Positions 35,259-45,409 of a stretch of 64,000 nucleotides of DNA are shown here, piece after piece; the first letter of the stretch is position 1, and every line of letters begins with the position of its first letter. A program made the position numbers and the translations under genes. Under the pieces are notes generated by a model, which saw nothing but the letters and a program-made list of their open reading frames with translations, was not told where the DNA came from and did no database searches. The stretch is from Microbacterium sp. AB. GTDB taxonomy: Bacteria; Actinomycetota; Actinomycetes; Actinomycetales; Microbacteriaceae. The DNA lies in the NCBI RefSeq assembly GCF_032878875.1, contig NZ_CP118157.1:1426001-1490000 (forward strand). Direction: 5' to 3'.

Positions 35259-36386
35259 GTGACCACTCTCGACGACTTCACGGCCTCGTTCGCCGTCGAA
35301 CCGGGCTATCTCGACTGGGCCGCGTTCGGGCCGCTGTCGCCCGTCGTCCGAGCGGAGGCGAGGGCCGACCTGGAGCTCCTCGGCTCCGGCCGGGAGAGCG
35401 GCATCGGGCTCGTCGCGGGGCGGGTGCGCGAGGCGCGCTCGCTGCTCGGGAGGGTCTTCGACGTCGAGCCCTCCGAGGTCGTGCTGCAGCCCACCGCGAC
35501 CCACGGCCTGGCGCAGGCGATCTACGGCGTCGTCGGCGGCGTCGTCGCATCGGCCGCGGAGTTCCCCGGCATCCCCGTCACGGTCACGAGGGCCGCCGCG
35601 GCCCTCGGACGCATCGTCCCGCAGTGGATCGCTCCCGAGCACCGGTTCGTGACGCCCGAGGCGGTCGCCGAGACGATCGACGAGACGACGAGCGCGGTCG
35701 CCGTCAGCCTCGTGGACTTCCGCACCGGGTACCGTGCCGACCTCGCGGGGATCCGCGAGGCGATCGGCGACGATCGGCTGCTCATCGTCGACGCGACGCA
35801 GGCGGTCGGCGTGATCGCCGAGGACTACTCGCGCGCGGATGTCGTCGTGGGCCACGCCTACAAGTGGCTGCGGGCCGGACGCGGCACCGGATTCGCCTGG
35901 TACGGCAACCGCGCGCGCATCGCGCTGGATCCCGTGCTCTCCGGCATCACGGGCGCCGACACCGACGACCTCCCCTTCGACGTGGTCCCGCCGCCCGCGC
36001 CCGCCGCCCGCGCTTTCACCGTGTCGCGTCCCGACCCGCTCGCAGCGGCGCGTCTGGCGTCCGCCCTCGGCGAGGTCGTCTCGGTCGGCGTCGGCGAGAT
36101 CGAGAGGGCCGTCGCCGAGCGCGCGTCCCGGGTCATCGAGATCGCCGACGCCCACGGGATCGACGTGCTCACCCCGCACGATCCCGAGCGTCGCGCGGGG
36201 ATCGTCGCCCTCGCCCCCGACGCGCCCAACGTCGGCGTCCTGGGCGCCGCGCTCGCCAACGCGGGCGTCGCGGCCACCACGCGCTCCGACCTCGTCCGCA
36301 TCTCCGCGCACGCCGGCACCGACGACGAGACGTTGCGGATGCTCGACGAGGCGTGCGCGACCTTCGTCCAGATGCGCGTGCGCTGA
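35259..36386 (+). CDS. Class V aminotransferase-fold PLP enzyme
   Basis: A 375-residue fold-type I PLP protein of the NifS/kynureninase-like class V group. The PLP lysine is in GHAYKWLRAGRGTGFAW; IVDATQAVGV supplies the cofactor aspartate and the Q pocket. The N-terminus (YLDWAAFGPLSPVVRAEA) matches enzymes that begin with a Y.D.A..GP motif. It lacks the active cysteine loop of a desulfurase, so an aminotransferase or kynureninase-like lyase is more likely; the substrate is unknown. GAGAAT lies 6 bases before the GTG, a weak leaderless promoter. Confidence 0.88.
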   Translation: MTTLDDFTASFAVEPGYLDWAAFGPLSPVVRAEARADLELLGSGRESGIGLVAGRVREARSLLGRVFDVEPSEVVLQPTATHGLAQAIYGVVGGVVASAAEFPGIPVTVTRAAAALGRIVPQWIAPEHRFVTPEAVAETIDETTSAVAVSLVDFRTGYRADLAGIREAIGDDRLLIVDATQAVGVIAEDYSRADVVVGHAYKWLRAGRGTGFAWYGNRARIALDPVLSGITGADTDDLPFDVVPPPAPAARAFTVSRPDPLAAARLASALGEVVSVGVGEIERAVAERASRVIEIADAHGIDVLTPHDPERRAGIVALAPDAPNVGVLGAALANAGVAATTRSDLVRISAHAGTDDETLRMLDEACATFVQMRVR

Positions 36387-36474
36387 CGCGCTCCCAGCGG
36401 AAGTTAACCGGCTCGTCATCCGCCGCCCGTGTGTCGTGTCACGTCCGGGGGTCGTGCCGACGTACTTTCGGATC

Positions 36475-36576
36475 ACCGGGTAAGGCGCCCGGTCGGGTCG
36501 GCCGTCAGGACTGCGACTCGTGGCCCCAGGTCGACTCGTGGATACCGGGCGAGATGCCCGGGGTCGGGAGTGTGAC
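36475..36576 (+). promoter_or_regulatory. Structured leader of the PhoH gene
   Basis: Two hairpins are present: 36475-36480 with 36488-36493 (ACCGGG/CCCGGT) and 36545-36550 with 36556-36561 (CCGGGC/GCCCGG, 5-base loop). A direct repeat GACTCGTGG lies between them at 36515 and 36533. The second hairpin ends 4 bases before the GGGAG ribosome site (36566-36570), so it could affect translation. No known riboswitch family is recognised. Confidence 0.35.
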
Positions 36577-37941
36577 GTGGCTACCACCACAGGCGCGAGC
36601 GCCAGCACCGTCAGGAACGCCGGACGCCGATCGACGGCGCACGAGGCGCAGGAGCTGCGGACGTATGTGCTCGATACCTCCGTGCTGCTCAGCGATCCGC
36701 GGGCGCTGTTCCGTTTCGCCGAGCACGGCGTCGTGATCCCGGTCGTGGTGATCACGGAGCTCGAGGGCAAGCGCAACGACCCGGAGATCGGGTACTTCGC
36801 GCGCGCTGCGCTCCGTCATCTCGACGAGCTGCGCATCGAGCACGGGCGTCTCGACTTCCCGGTGCCCGTGGGCACCGGCGGCACGCTGCGCGTCGAGCTC
36901 AACAACACCGATCCCGGCGTGCTGCCCAGCGGCATCCGCCTCGCCGACAACGACAGCCGCATCCTCGCCGTCGCCGCGCACCTCGCGCAGGACGGTCAGG
37001 CCGTGACGGTCGTCTCGAAGGACCTGCCCATGCGCGTGAAGGCGGCCTCCCTCGGCATCCCGGCCGAGGAGTACCTCGCCGAGCAGGCGGTCGACTCCGG
37101 ATGGACCGGCATCGCGACGCTCCAGGTGTCGGGCGACGACATGGCCGACCTGTACGAGAGCGAGGTCGCCGTGCACGAGGACGCGCGTGGGCTCCCGATC
37201 AACACGGGGCTCGTCATCCAGTCCGAGCGCGGCTCCGCTCTCGGACGCGTGACGGGCGACGGCGAGCTGAGGCTCGTCCGCGGCGACCGCGACGTCTTCG
37301 GCCTGCACGGCCGTTCGGCCGAGCAGCGCATCGCGATCGACCTCCTGCTCGACCCGAGCGTCGGCATCGTCTCGCTCGGCGGACGCGCGGGGACCGGGAA
37401 GTCGGCGCTCGCGCTGTGCGCGGGCCTCGAGTCGGTGCTCGAGCGCCAGCAGCAGAAGAGGATCATCGTCTTCCGCCCGCTGTTCGCGGTCGGCGGGCAG
37501 GAGCTCGGCTACCTCCCGGGCGACCAGTCGGAGAAGATGAACCCGTGGGGGCAGGCGGTCTACGACACGCTCGGATCCGTCGTCTCGCAGAACGTCCTCG
37601 ACGAGGTCGTGGAGCGCGGGATGCTGGAGGTGCTGCCGCTCACGCATATCCGCGGTCGGTCGCTCCACGATGCGTTCGTGATCGTCGACGAGGCGCAGTC
37701 GCTCGAGCGCAACGTGCTGCTCACGGTTCTCAGCCGCATGGGGCAGAACTCCCGCGTCGTGCTCACCCACGACGTCGGGCAGCGCGACAACCTCCGGGTC
37801 GGGCGGCACGACGGCGTCGCGAGCGTCATCGAGTCGCTCAAGGACCACGACCTGTTCGGGCACGTGACCCTCACGCGCAGCGAGCGCTCGGCGATCGCGG
37901 CGCTCGTCACGGACCTGCTGGAGGTCGGCGAGCTCTCCTGA
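36577..37941 (+). CDS. PIN-PhoH fusion protein (PhoH2-type RNA helicase/RNase)
   Basis: A 454-residue protein joining an N-terminal PIN-like nuclease domain (about 25-160: [25 protein letters not shown] and the acidic [11 protein letters not shown]) to a C-terminal PhoH ATPase. The ATPase has Walker [14 protein letters not shown] (about 268-280) and Walker [11 protein letters not shown]. Mycobacterial PhoH2 of this architecture unwinds and cleaves RNA and forms hexamers. The GTG at 36577 has GGGAG 6 bases upstream. It is monocistronic, with a structured leader. Confidence 0.95.
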   Translation: MATTTGASASTVRNAGRRSTAHEAQELRTYVLDTSVLLSDPRALFRFAEHGVVIPVVVITELEGKRNDPEIGYFARAALRHLDELRIEHGRLDFPVPVGTGGTLRVELNNTDPGVLPSGIRLADNDSRILAVAAHLAQDGQAVTVVSKDLPMRVKAASLGIPAEEYLAEQAVDSGWTGIATLQVSGDDMADLYESEVAVHEDARGLPINTGLVIQSERGSALGRVTGDGELRLVRGDRDVFGLHGRSAEQRIAIDLLLDPSVGIVSLGGRAGTGKSALALCAGLESVLERQQQKRIIVFRPLFAVGGQELGYLPGDQSEKMNPWGQAVYDTLGSVVSQNVLDEVVERGMLEVLPLTHIRGRSLHDAFVIVDEAQSLERNVLLTVLSRMGQNSRVVLTHDVGQRDNLRVGRHDGVASVIESLKDHDLFGHVTLTRSERSAIAALVTDLLEVGELS

Positions 37942-38071
37942 CCTCGCGTCGAACACTATGAACGCAATCGAGACGGGGCGGGGGAGGACGGGCGGCCGCC
38001 CGGTACGATGAGGGCGGCCTGAGGGCGGCGGGACGCGGTTCCGCCGCTGACATCGACAAAGGAGCCGATCC

Positions 38072-40297
38072 ATGACGACGACCGATGCCGTCCCTCCCTC
38101 CATGCCCGCCGTCGCGGTGGACGACCGTCCGCGCTGGACCCCGCTGAAGATCGTCGTGTGGGCGGCGGTCGCCCTGCTCGGCGGCGTCGCGTGGACGATG
38201 CTCGCCATCGTGCGCGGCGAGACGGTGAATGCGATCTGGTTCGTGTTCGCGGCCGTCTGCACCTACCTCGTGTTCTACCGGTTCTACTCGAAGTACATCG
38301 AGCGCAAGATCGTCCGCCCCGACGACCGGCGCGCGACCCCCGCGGAGTACCGGGCCGACGGCAAGGACTATGTGCCGACGGACCGCGTCGTGCTCTTCGG
38401 GCACCACTTCGCGGCCATCGCCGGCGCCGGTCCGCTCGTCGGGCCCGTGCTCGCGGCGCAGATGGGCTACCTGCCCGGCACGATCTGGATCATCGTCGGC
38501 GTCGTGCTGGCGGGGGCCGTGCAGGACTACCTCGTGATGTTCTTCTCCATGCGGCGCGGCGGGCGCTCGCTCGGCCAGATGGCGAAGGACGAGCTCGGGC
38601 GCTTCGGGGGAGCGGCCGCGATCCTGGCCACCCTCCTCATCATGATCATCATCACGGCGATCCTCGCGCTCATCGTCGTCAACGCCCTCGCCGAGAGCCC
38701 GTGGGGCGTGTTCTCGGTCGCGATGACCATCCCGATCGCGCTCTTCATGGGCGCCTACCTGCGCTGGATCCGGCCCGGCCGCGTCCTCGAGGTGTCGATC
38801 ATCGGCTTCGTGCTCCTCCTGGCCGCGATCATCGGCGGCGGGGCGATCGCGGACACCGGCTGGGGCCAGGCGGTGTTCCAGCTCGACCGCGTGACGGTCG
38901 CGTGGGCGATCATCGTCTACGGGTTCGTCGCCGCGGTCCTGCCGGTGTGGATGCTCCTCGCGCCGCGCGACTACCTGTCCACGTTCATGAAGATTGGCGT
39001 CATCGCCGCGCTCGCCGTCGCGATCGTCTTCGTCCGCCCCGAGATCGAGGTGCCGGCCTTCAGCGAGTTCGCGGGCGGCGAGACGGGCCCGGTGTGGAGT
39101 GGCCCGCTCTTCCCGTTCCTCTTCGTCACGATCGCGTGCGGGGCGCTCTCCGGGTTCCACGCGCTCATCTCCTCGGGGACCACGCCCAAGATGATCGAGA
39201 AGGAGAGGCAGACCCGCTTCATCGGCTACGGCGGCATGCTCATGGAGTCGTTCGTCGCGATCATGGCGCTCGTGGCCGCCGTGTCGATCGACAGGGGCAT
39301 CTACTTCGCGATGAACTCCTCCGCCGCGAACACGCTGGGCACGGTCGAGGGCGCCGTCGCCTGGGTGAACGGGCTCGGTCTCGCGGGCGTCCACCTCACG
39401 CCGGACGCGCTCACGACGATGGCCGAGCTCGTCGGCGAGGAGTCGATCGTCTCGCGCACGGGCGGTGCGCCCACCCTCGCGGTCGGGCTCGCCCTCATCA
39501 TGGGGCAGTGGATCGGCGGAGCGGGGATGATGTCGTTCTGGTACCACTTCGCCATCATGTTCGAGGCGCTCTTCATCCTCACCGCCGTCGACGCCGGCAC
39601 CCGCGTCGCCCGCTTCATGCTGCAGGACTCGATCGGGAACATCGTGCCGCGGTTCCGCGACACCTCGTGGCGGGCGGGGGCCTGGATCTGCACGGCGATC
39701 ATGGTGGCCGGATGGGGCGCCGTCCTGATCATGGGCGTGACGGACCCGCTCGGCGGCATCAACACCCTGTATCCGCTCTTCGGGATCGCGAACCAGCTGC
39801 TGGCCGCGATCGCGCTCGCGATCGTGCTCACCATCGTCGCCCGGCGCCGCACGTTCGGCGCGCTCTGGGTCGTCGCGCTGCCGCTCGTGTTCGTCACGGT
39901 GGTCACCACCGTCGCGTCGCTGTACAAGATCTTCTCCACCGTGCCGGCCGTCGGCTACTGGGCCCAGCACATCGCGTTCCGCGACGCGCTGGCCGCCGGG
40001 GAGACGTCTTTCGGGACGGCGCCGACGACGGAGGCGATGGAGGCCGTCGTCCGCAACACCGCGGTGCAGGGCACGCTGTCGGTCCTCTTCCTCGTGCTCA
40101 CCCTCATCGTGCTGGCCGCCGCGGTCGTCCGGGTGGTGCAGGCGTTCCGGTCGTCGGAGGTCATCGACCACGAGGACGCCGCCGTGCCGTCGCGACGCTT
40201 CGCGCCCGCGGGACTGCTCCCCTCGAAGGCGGAGCGGGAGCTGCAGAAGCGGTGGGACGCCCTGCCCGAGGACGAGAAGCCGGCGCGGGGGCACTGA
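38072..40297 (+). CDS. cstA: CstA family carbon starvation / pyruvate transporter
   Basis: A 741-residue inner-membrane transporter with about 16-18 helices. CstA and its relative BtsT import pyruvate, and CstA also peptides, during nutrient limitation. The CstA domain begins near YFYSKYI-like VFYRFYSKYIE and includes HHFAAIAGAGPLVGPVLAAQMGYLPG and VQDYLVMFFSMRRGG. The C-terminal CstA_5TM part follows (GGINTLYPLFGIANQLLAAIAL). AAGGAG lies 8 bases before the ATG, and TACGAT at 38004-38009 is a likely -10 box. The small partner gene ybdD overlaps the stop codon. Confidence 0.96.
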   Translation: MTTTDAVPPSMPAVAVDDRPRWTPLKIVVWAAVALLGGVAWTMLAIVRGETVNAIWFVFAAVCTYLVFYRFYSKYIERKIVRPDDRRATPAEYRADGKDYVPTDRVVLFGHHFAAIAGAGPLVGPVLAAQMGYLPGTIWIIVGVVLAGAVQDYLVMFFSMRRGGRSLGQMAKDELGRFGGAAAILATLLIMIIITAILALIVVNALAESPWGVFSVAMTIPIALFMGAYLRWIRPGRVLEVSIIGFVLLLAAIIGGGAIADTGWGQAVFQLDRVTVAWAIIVYGFVAAVLPVWMLLAPRDYLSTFMKIGVIAALAVAIVFVRPEIEVPAFSEFAGGETGPVWSGPLFPFLFVTIACGALSGFHALISSGTTPKMIEKERQTRFIGYGGMLMESFVAIMALVAAVSIDRGIYFAMNSSAANTLGTVEGAVAWVNGLGLAGVHLTPDALTTMAELVGEESIVSRTGGAPTLAVGLALIMGQWIGGAGMMSFWYHFAIMFEALFILTAVDAGTRVARFMLQDSIGNIVPRFRDTSWRAGAWICTAIMVAGWGAVLIMGVTDPLGGINTLYPLFGIANQLLAAIALAIVLTIVARRRTFGALWVVALPLVFVTVVTTVASLYKIFSTVPAVGYWAQHIAFRDALAAGETSFGTAPTTEAMEAVVRNTAVQGTLSVLFLVLTLIVLAAAVVRVVQAFRSSEVIDHEDAAVPSRRFAPAGLLPSKAERELQKRWDALPEDEKPARGH

Positions 40298-40509
40298 TGT
40301 CGGTCGTCGTCCGCCTTCTCGGGCCCCTGGTCGTGGCCGGAGGCGTCGTCCGGAGCTTCCTCTACGGGATGACGGGGCAATCGCGCTACGCGGCGTACGT
40401 CGCCCACGAGCGGGCCGCGCATCCCGACCGCGAGCCCCTGGACGAGCGGGAGTTCTGGCGCAGCGTGTACCGGGAGCAGGAGCGGGACCCCGGCTCGCGG
40501 TGCTGCTGA
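40297..40509 (+). CDS. YbdD/YjiX family small protein (DUF466)
   Basis: A 70-residue protein encoded directly after cstA with a one-base overlap (TGATG), the usual partner arrangement. Family features are the C-terminal YAAYVAHERAAHPDREPLDEREFWR segment, rich in charges and histidine. In Enterobacteria the homologous YbdD/YjiX is co-transcribed with cstA/btsT, and a supporting role in pyruvate uptake is assumed. An N-terminal hydrophobic stretch (VVRLLGPLVVAGGVV) may associate with the membrane. Confidence 0.85.
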   Translation: MSVVVRLLGPLVVAGGVVRSFLYGMTGQSRYAAYVAHERAAHPDREPLDEREFWRSVYREQERDPGSRCC

Positions 40510-40767
40510 CCCCGCCTGTGCCCGGGGGCCGGGGGCCGACCCCCTGCAGGGCGACCCTTGGCGGGGCGCCGTCCGCGGTGTTCAATGGTCTTCGAAGAAG
40601 GCGACCGTCGTGTGAGCCCCGGACGGGAGGCCCCGATCGGGGCGAGCGCGACGGCGCCGGCCCATGCAGGCGTGGATCTCCCGCGAGGACTGGAGGGGGG
40701 TGGCGCGGGCCATCGATCCGCTGCCCCGAGAGCCGAGAGCATATCGGGCGACATGGGAGGACCCCGG

Positions 40768-42354
40768 ATGTCACAGGCGATGCCGCCCGTCTTGAGGCCC
40801 CGCGATCCGCAGCAGCGGGCCGCGCTCGAGTTCGCCGAGCGCTTCCGCTTGAGAGCCCGCGGTCGCCTGGACGGCGTGCGGATCACGGGCATCACGCTGC
40901 CGACCCTCGACGTCCGATCGGGCGATGTGTTCGTGGGCATCCCCGGTGCGCGGCGCCACGGTGCTGAGCTCGCCGCCGAGGCGCGCGAGAGGGGCGCCGT
41001 CGCGCTGGTGACGGACGCTGCGGGCGCCGAGATCGCCGAGGGCTCCGGGCTGCCGCTCCTCGTCGTCGAGGAACCGCGTGCCCGGCTCGCCGAGATGTCC
41101 TCCTGGGTGTACGGCAACGACCTGGCCATGCCGGTCATGCTGGGGGTGACGGGAACGAACGGCAAGACCTCGACCGTGCACCTGCAGCACGCGCTGCTGC
41201 GGCAGCTGGGCATCCGCGCCGGGATGTCCTCGTCCGCCCGCCGCCACATCGACGACGAGGTGCACACCGCCCGCCTGACCACGCCGGAGTCGAGCGAGCT
41301 GCACGCGCTGCTCGCCCGGATGCGCGAGAGCGGGGTCGAGGTGATGGCGCACGAGGTGAGCGCGCAGGGCATCGTGCGTCACCGCGTCGACGGCATCGTC
41401 TTCGACGTCACGGGCTTCACGAACCTGCAGCACGACCACATGGACGACTTCGTCGACATGGACGACTACCTCGCGAGCAAGCTGCCGCTGTTCACGTCGG
41501 CGCGCTCGCGGCGCGCCGTCGTCTCGCTCGACACGACGGCGGCTCGGACCGTGCTGACGCACGCCGACATCCCCGTGGTGACCGTGAGCACCCCGGAGAT
41601 CAGCGAGGACGCCGCGCTCGCGGACACGGCACAATGGCAGGCCCGGATGCCCTCCGAGGCCATCAACGCCTCGCAGCTGGAGCTGGTCGGCCCGCCCGGC
41701 TCCGGCCGGCGCCTCGTGACGAGGATCCCGGCGACGGGGCCCCACATGGTCGCCAACGCCGCCATGGCGATCGTGATGATCGCGGAGGCCGGGATCCCGT
41801 GGGAGCGCATCGTCGCGGTGCTGGAGCGCGACGGAGGCATCCGGACGGCGTTGCCCGGCCGTACGGAGCTGGTGACGACCGGGCGCGGCCCCCAGGTGTA
41901 CCTGGACTTCGGGCACACGCCGGCCGGCTTCGAGATGACCGCGAAGGCCGTGCGGCGGTCGACGCCGGGCAGGCTGCTCATCCTGTTCGGCGCGGACGGG
42001 TCGCGCGACGCCGGCAAGCGCCCCGCGATGGGACTCGCCGCCGCCCGCCACAGCGACATCGCGATCGTCACGGACCATCACCCGCGCTGGGAGGACGCGG
42101 CGGAGATCCGACGCGGGCTCATGGAGGGGGCGCGCCAGGAGCCTCCCGCGGGAGGGCTGTACGAGATCACCCCTCCGGAGGATGCGATCGCGAAGTCCGT
42201 CTCGCTCGTCGGCGACGGCGACGCCATCCTGTGGTTCGGGCCGGGGCACCAGGACTTCCGGGAGATCCGGGGAGTGCGCACGCCGTACGATCCGCGCGGC
42301 CTGTTCCTCGCCGCGTTGGAAGAGGCGGGTTGGGCGGCGTCCCCCGCGGAGTAG
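40768..42354 (+). CDS. Stand-alone MurE-like Mur ligase
   Basis: A 528-residue ATP-dependent amide ligase of the UDP-MurNAc-tripeptide synthetase type. Three Mur domains are complete: an N-terminal UDP-binding fold; a central ATPase with GVTGTNGKTS (about 128-137), EVSAQG and GFTNLQHDHMDDF; and a C-terminal domain with TDHHPRWED in place of the usual DNPR amino-acid selector. The gene lies outside any division/cell wall cluster and without murF, so it is either a second MurE or a ligase for a related muropeptide step. The ATG at 40768 has GGAGG 7 bases upstream. The 258 bases before it show no gene. Confidence 0.85.
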   Translation: MSQAMPPVLRPRDPQQRAALEFAERFRLRARGRLDGVRITGITLPTLDVRSGDVFVGIPGARRHGAELAAEARERGAVALVTDAAGAEIAEGSGLPLLVVEEPRARLAEMSSWVYGNDLAMPVMLGVTGTNGKTSTVHLQHALLRQLGIRAGMSSSARRHIDDEVHTARLTTPESSELHALLARMRESGVEVMAHEVSAQGIVRHRVDGIVFDVTGFTNLQHDHMDDFVDMDDYLASKLPLFTSARSRRAVVSLDTTAARTVLTHADIPVVTVSTPEISEDAALADTAQWQARMPSEAINASQLELVGPPGSGRRLVTRIPATGPHMVANAAMAIVMIAEAGIPWERIVAVLERDGGIRTALPGRTELVTTGRGPQVYLDFGHTPAGFEMTAKAVRRSTPGRLLILFGADGSRDAGKRPAMGLAAARHSDIAIVTDHHPRWEDAAEIRRGLMEGARQEPPAGGLYEITPPEDAIAKSVSLVGDGDAILWFGPGHQDFREIRGVRTPYDPRGLFLAALEEAGWAASPAE

Positions 42355-42398
42355 CGGCATCGCGACCGCGATCGACCGGACGGCTGCGGAATCGTCCG

Positions 42399-42426
42399 CG
42401 GCGCCGCCCCGTGCGGAGCGGCGCCG
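42399..42426. terminator. Hairpin between the Mur ligase gene and fumC
   Basis: A 9-bp stem (42399-42407 with 42418-42426) lies between two convergent genes, 45 bases after one stop and 20 before the other. Outer wobble pairs could lengthen it. Confidence 0.5.
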
Positions 42427-42445
42427 TGCCGGCGCGTGCGGCCCG

Positions 42446-43840
42446 TCAGCCGGGGCGGGTCATCGAGAGCAGGTCGAGCTTCTCGTCGAGCTGCTCCTCG
42501 GTGATCTCCCCGCGCTCGACGTAGCCGAGGTCGATGACCGCCTCGCGGACGGTCACGCCCCTCGCGACGGCGTGCTTGGCGATCTTCGCCGCGGCCTCGT
42601 AGCCGATGAGCTTGTTGAGCGGCGTCACGATCGACGGCGACTTGCCCGCGAGCTCCGCGGCGCGTTCGACGTTCGCCTTCAGACCCGAGACGGCCTTGTC
42701 GGCGAGGACCCGCGAGGCGTTGGACAGGAGACGGATCGACTCGAGCAGGGCGGTGCCGATGACCGGGATCGCGACGTTCAGCTCGAAGCTGCCCGACGCT
42801 CCGGCCCAGGCGATCGTCGCGTCGTTGCCGATGACGCGGGCGGCGACCTGGAGCACGGCCTCGGGGATGACGGGGTTCACCTTCCCGGGCATGATCGACG
42901 AGCCCGGCTGCAGGTCGGGGATGTGGATCTCGGCCAGTCCCGTGTTCGGGCCGGACCCCATCCAGCGCAGGTCGTTGTTGATCTTGGTGAGCGACACCGC
43001 GATCGTGCGCAGGGCGCCGGAGGCCTCGACGAGCCCGTCCCGGTTGGCCTGGGCCTCGAAGTGGTCCAGCGCCTCCGTGATCGGCAGGCCGGTCTCCTCC
43101 GCGAGCAGCGCGATGACCTTCTGCGGGAAGCCGAGCGGGGTGTTGATGCCCGTCCCCACGGCGGTCCCTCCCAGCGGGACCTCGGCGACGCGGGGGAGCG
43201 CGGCCTCGACGCGCTCGATGCCGAGGCGGATCTGGCGCGCATAGCCGCCGAACTCCTGGCCGAGCGTCACGGGCGTGGCGTCCATGAGGTGCGTGCGGCC
43301 CGACTTCACGACCGACTTCCAGGCCTCCGCCTTCTCCTCGAACGCCTTCGCGAGGTGATCGAGCGCGGGCACCAGGTCGACGATGAGCGCCTCGGTCACC
43401 GCCACGTGCACCGACGTCGGGAAGACGTCGTTGGACGACTGCGACGCGTTGACGTGGTCGTTGGGGTGGACGGGAGCGCCGAGCCTCTCGGTCGCGAGGG
43501 TGGAGAGGACCTCGTTGACGTTCATGTTCGACGAGGTGCCGGAGCCGGTCTGGTAGGTGTCGATCGGGAACTGGTCGTCGAACCGCCCCGACACGACGTC
43601 GTCGGCGGCCGCGGCGATCGCGTCGGCGACCGCGCCGTCCAGCGTCCCGAGCTCCTTGTTGGCGAGCGCCGCCGCCTTCTTGACGCGGGCGAGCGCGGCG
43701 ATCTGGCGCGGCTCGAGACCCTTGCCGGAGATGGGGAAGTTCTCCACCGCGCGCTGGGTCTGCGCGCGGTACAGCGCCGTCGCGGGGACGCGCACCTCTC
43801 CCATCGTGTCGTGCTCGATGCGGTACTCGATCTCGGTCAC
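42446..43840 (-). CDS. fumC: Class II fumarate hydratase
   Basis: Interconverts fumarate and malate in the citric acid cycle without an iron-sulfur cluster. The 464-residue product has [47 protein letters not shown] and the superfamily signature [11 protein letters not shown]. The start is a GTG that overlaps the stop of the upstream carbonic anhydrase gene (GTGA), so translation is coupled. It is the last gene of the xseA-xseB-DUF4245-carbonic anhydrase-fumC run. Confidence 0.97.
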   Translation of the reverse strand: MTEIEYRIEHDTMGEVRVPATALYRAQTQRAVENFPISGKGLEPRQIAALARVKKAAALANKELGTLDGAVADAIAAAADDVVSGRFDDQFPIDTYQTGSGTSSNMNVNEVLSTLATERLGAPVHPNDHVNASQSSNDVFPTSVHVAVTEALIVDLVPALDHLAKAFEEKAEAWKSVVKSGRTHLMDATPVTLGQEFGGYARQIRLGIERVEAALPRVAEVPLGGTAVGTGINTPLGFPQKVIALLAEETGLPITEALDHFEAQANRDGLVEASGALRTIAVSLTKINNDLRWMGSGPNTGLAEIHIPDLQPGSSIMPGKVNPVIPEAVLQVAARVIGNDATIAWAGASGSFELNVAIPVIGTALLESIRLLSNASRVLADKAVSGLKANVERAAELAGKSPSIVTPLNKLIGYEAAAKIAKHAVARGVTVREAVIDLGYVERGEITEEQLDEKLDLLSMTRPG

Positions 43841-44511
43841 TTCCTCGTTCCCTCCGTGTGTGAGACGGCCGCGTCGGACGCGGTGCCCAGGATGACGTCG
43901 GGCACGGCCGTGCCCTCCGACAGACGGTAGTTGGCTCCGACGATCCCCAGCCGGCCCTCGGCGACGGCGCTCGAGATGAGCTCGGACGACTGCAGGATGG
44001 CCGTGATCGTCTCGCGCAGGTGCAGGCGGCCGACGAGCTCGGCGTCGACCGTCTCGGGCGTCGCGCCGTGGCCGTCGCGCAGGGCGGCCCTCACGGACGG
44101 GACGATGGGCGAGATCTGCCGCCAGATGTGCGGCGGCAGGATGGGCGCGTCCTGCCGGGTGCTGTCGATGGCGGCGCGCACGGCGCCGCAGGCGTCGTGG
44201 CCGAGCACGACGAGCAGGGGGACGCGGAGCACCTCGACGGCGTATTCGAGCGAGCCGATGATCGACTCGCCGGGGACCTGGCCGGCATTGCGCACGGCGA
44301 AGAGGTCGCCGAGCCCGAGGTCGAAGATGATCTCGGCCGACAGGCGCGAGTCGGAGCAGCCGAACAGCGCGGCGATCGGCGTCTGCGCGACCGCGATGTC
44401 GTGGCGCCGCTGCACGTCCTGATGCGGGTGCTGCGGCGTCCCGGCGACGAAGCGCGCGTTGCCCTCCTGCATCTGTGCCCAGGCCTGCGCCGGGGTGATG
44501 GTCTCGCTCAC
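43837..44511 (-). CDS. Beta-class carbonic anhydrase
   Basis: A 224-residue zinc enzyme that interconverts CO2 and bicarbonate. Zinc ligands and active-site residues are visible: C52-D54-R56 in [10 protein letters not shown] and H105/C108 in [15 protein letters not shown] and [14 protein letters not shown] also fit the beta class. The GTG start follows a GAAGGGA site and overlaps the DUF4245 stop (GTGA). Its own stop overlaps the fumC start. No signal peptide is present, so it acts in the cytoplasm and could supply bicarbonate to carboxylases. Confidence 0.95.
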   Translation of the reverse strand: MSETITPAQAWAQMQEGNARFVAGTPQHPHQDVQRRHDIAVAQTPIAALFGCSDSRLSAEIIFDLGLGDLFAVRNAGQVPGESIIGSLEYAVEVLRVPLLVVLGHDACGAVRAAIDSTRQDAPILPPHIWRQISPIVPSVRAALRDGHGATPETVDAELVGRLHLRETITAILQSSELISSAVAEGRLGIVGANYRLSEGTAVPDVILGTASDAAVSHTEGTRK

Positions 44512-45161
44512 TCTGATGTCCCTTCCGATGCGTCCGCGTCCAGCGCCCGCAGCTGATCCGAGACGAGCGACGCCGCGTCCGCCGCCAGCTCCGGCGTCGT
44601 TGAGCCGTACACGAGCACGTGGTCCGCTCCGGCCTGGGTGCCCAATGCGTACGAGATGTTGGCGTTCGCCGCCGGGTCCGAGAACTCGTAGACGTCCCAG
44701 ACGATGCCGTCGATCGTGACGGAGCCGGTCGGCGCCGCACCGCCGAGGGACCGGGCCGCCCATGTCCCGTCCGCGTCGAACGCCTGCGAGAGGACGATGA
44801 AGCCGGCGTCCTCCGGCGCATAGGTGATCTTCCAGCTCTCGGGTGCGCCCGCCTCGATCCGGGCGTCGTTGACACGCCAGCTCTCCGGCGCATCCGGGAC
44901 CACGACGTCCCGGCCGATGGACTCCTCGGCGTTCGCCGCGACGCCCGCCACGTCGATCTCGGGTCGTTCGGGGGTCTCGCCGCGCGGAACGCCCCAGACG
45001 ATGACGACGACCACCACGAGCGAGACGAAGAGCGCCGTGAGGAGGTTGCGGAACGTCTGGCTGCCCCGGTAGTTCCGCGAGCTCTCGGCCTTGCGCGCCG
45101 CGGCCTCCTCGGGCGTCTCCGGCCGGCCGAGGTGGGCGACGACGCGGGGCTCGTGCGCCAT
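44508..45161 (-). CDS. DUF4245 membrane protein
   Basis: A 217-residue bitopic protein. A basic cytoplasmic N-terminus contains [17 protein letters not shown]. One helix (about 42-58) leads to an extracytoplasmic domain with the family's [33 protein letters not shown] and [18 protein letters not shown] segments. Its function is unknown; the family is actinobacterial and commonly lies beside xseB, as here. The ATG overlaps the xseB stop by one base and its own stop overlaps the carbonic anhydrase start. Confidence 0.88.
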   Translation of the reverse strand: MAHEPRVVAHLGRPETPEEAAARKAESSRNYRGSQTFRNLLTALFVSLVVVVVIVWGVPRGETPERPEIDVAGVAANAEESIGRDVVVPDAPESWRVNDARIEAGAPESWKITYAPEDAGFIVLSQAFDADGTWAARSLGGAAPTGSVTIDGIVWDVYEFSDPAANANISYALGTQAGADHVLVYGSTTPELAADAASLVSDQLRALDADASEGTSE

Positions 45162-45397
45162 CAGACGTCGCCCTCGGCGGGCCCCGCGGCCTCGCGGGCC
45201 GCGTCGAGACGGCGCTTGGCGCCGAGCAGCCACTGTTCGCAGCGTGCGGCGAGAGCCTCCCCGCGTTCCCACAGCGCGAGGGAGTCCTCGAGGGTGGGGG
45301 CGCCCTGCTCGAGCTCCGAGACGACGCGGACGAGCTCGTCTCGCGCCTGCTCGAACGACAGGGAGGCGATGTCGGCGGGGGGAGCCTGTTCGGTCAT
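45161..45397 (-). CDS. xseB: Exodeoxyribonuclease VII small subunit
   Basis: A 78-residue helical subunit that binds the large subunit XseA in several copies to form exonuclease VII. The signature is [36 protein letters not shown]. It begins 12 bases after the xseA stop. A TAGGAT hexamer (45407-45412, minus strand), whose TAG is the xseA stop codon, lies 9 bases before the ATG and may add a local promoter. Confidence 0.95.
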   Translation of the reverse strand: MTEQAPPADIASLSFEQARDELVRVVSELEQGAPTLEDSLALWERGEALAARCEQWLLGAKRRLDAAREAAGPAEGDV

Positions 45398-45409
45398 ATC
45401 CGTTCCATC

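Noticed and set aside
36577..37941. PhoH gene as part of a phosphate-starvation regulon
   Set aside because: No Pho-box-like direct repeats are visible upstream, and PIN-PhoH fusions act on RNA rather than specifically in phosphate uptake.
43837..44511. Carbonic anhydrase plus fumarase as part of a carboxysome or CO2-fixation cluster
   Set aside because: No shell proteins, RuBisCO or bicarbonate transporter lie nearby, and the neighbours are exonuclease VII genes.
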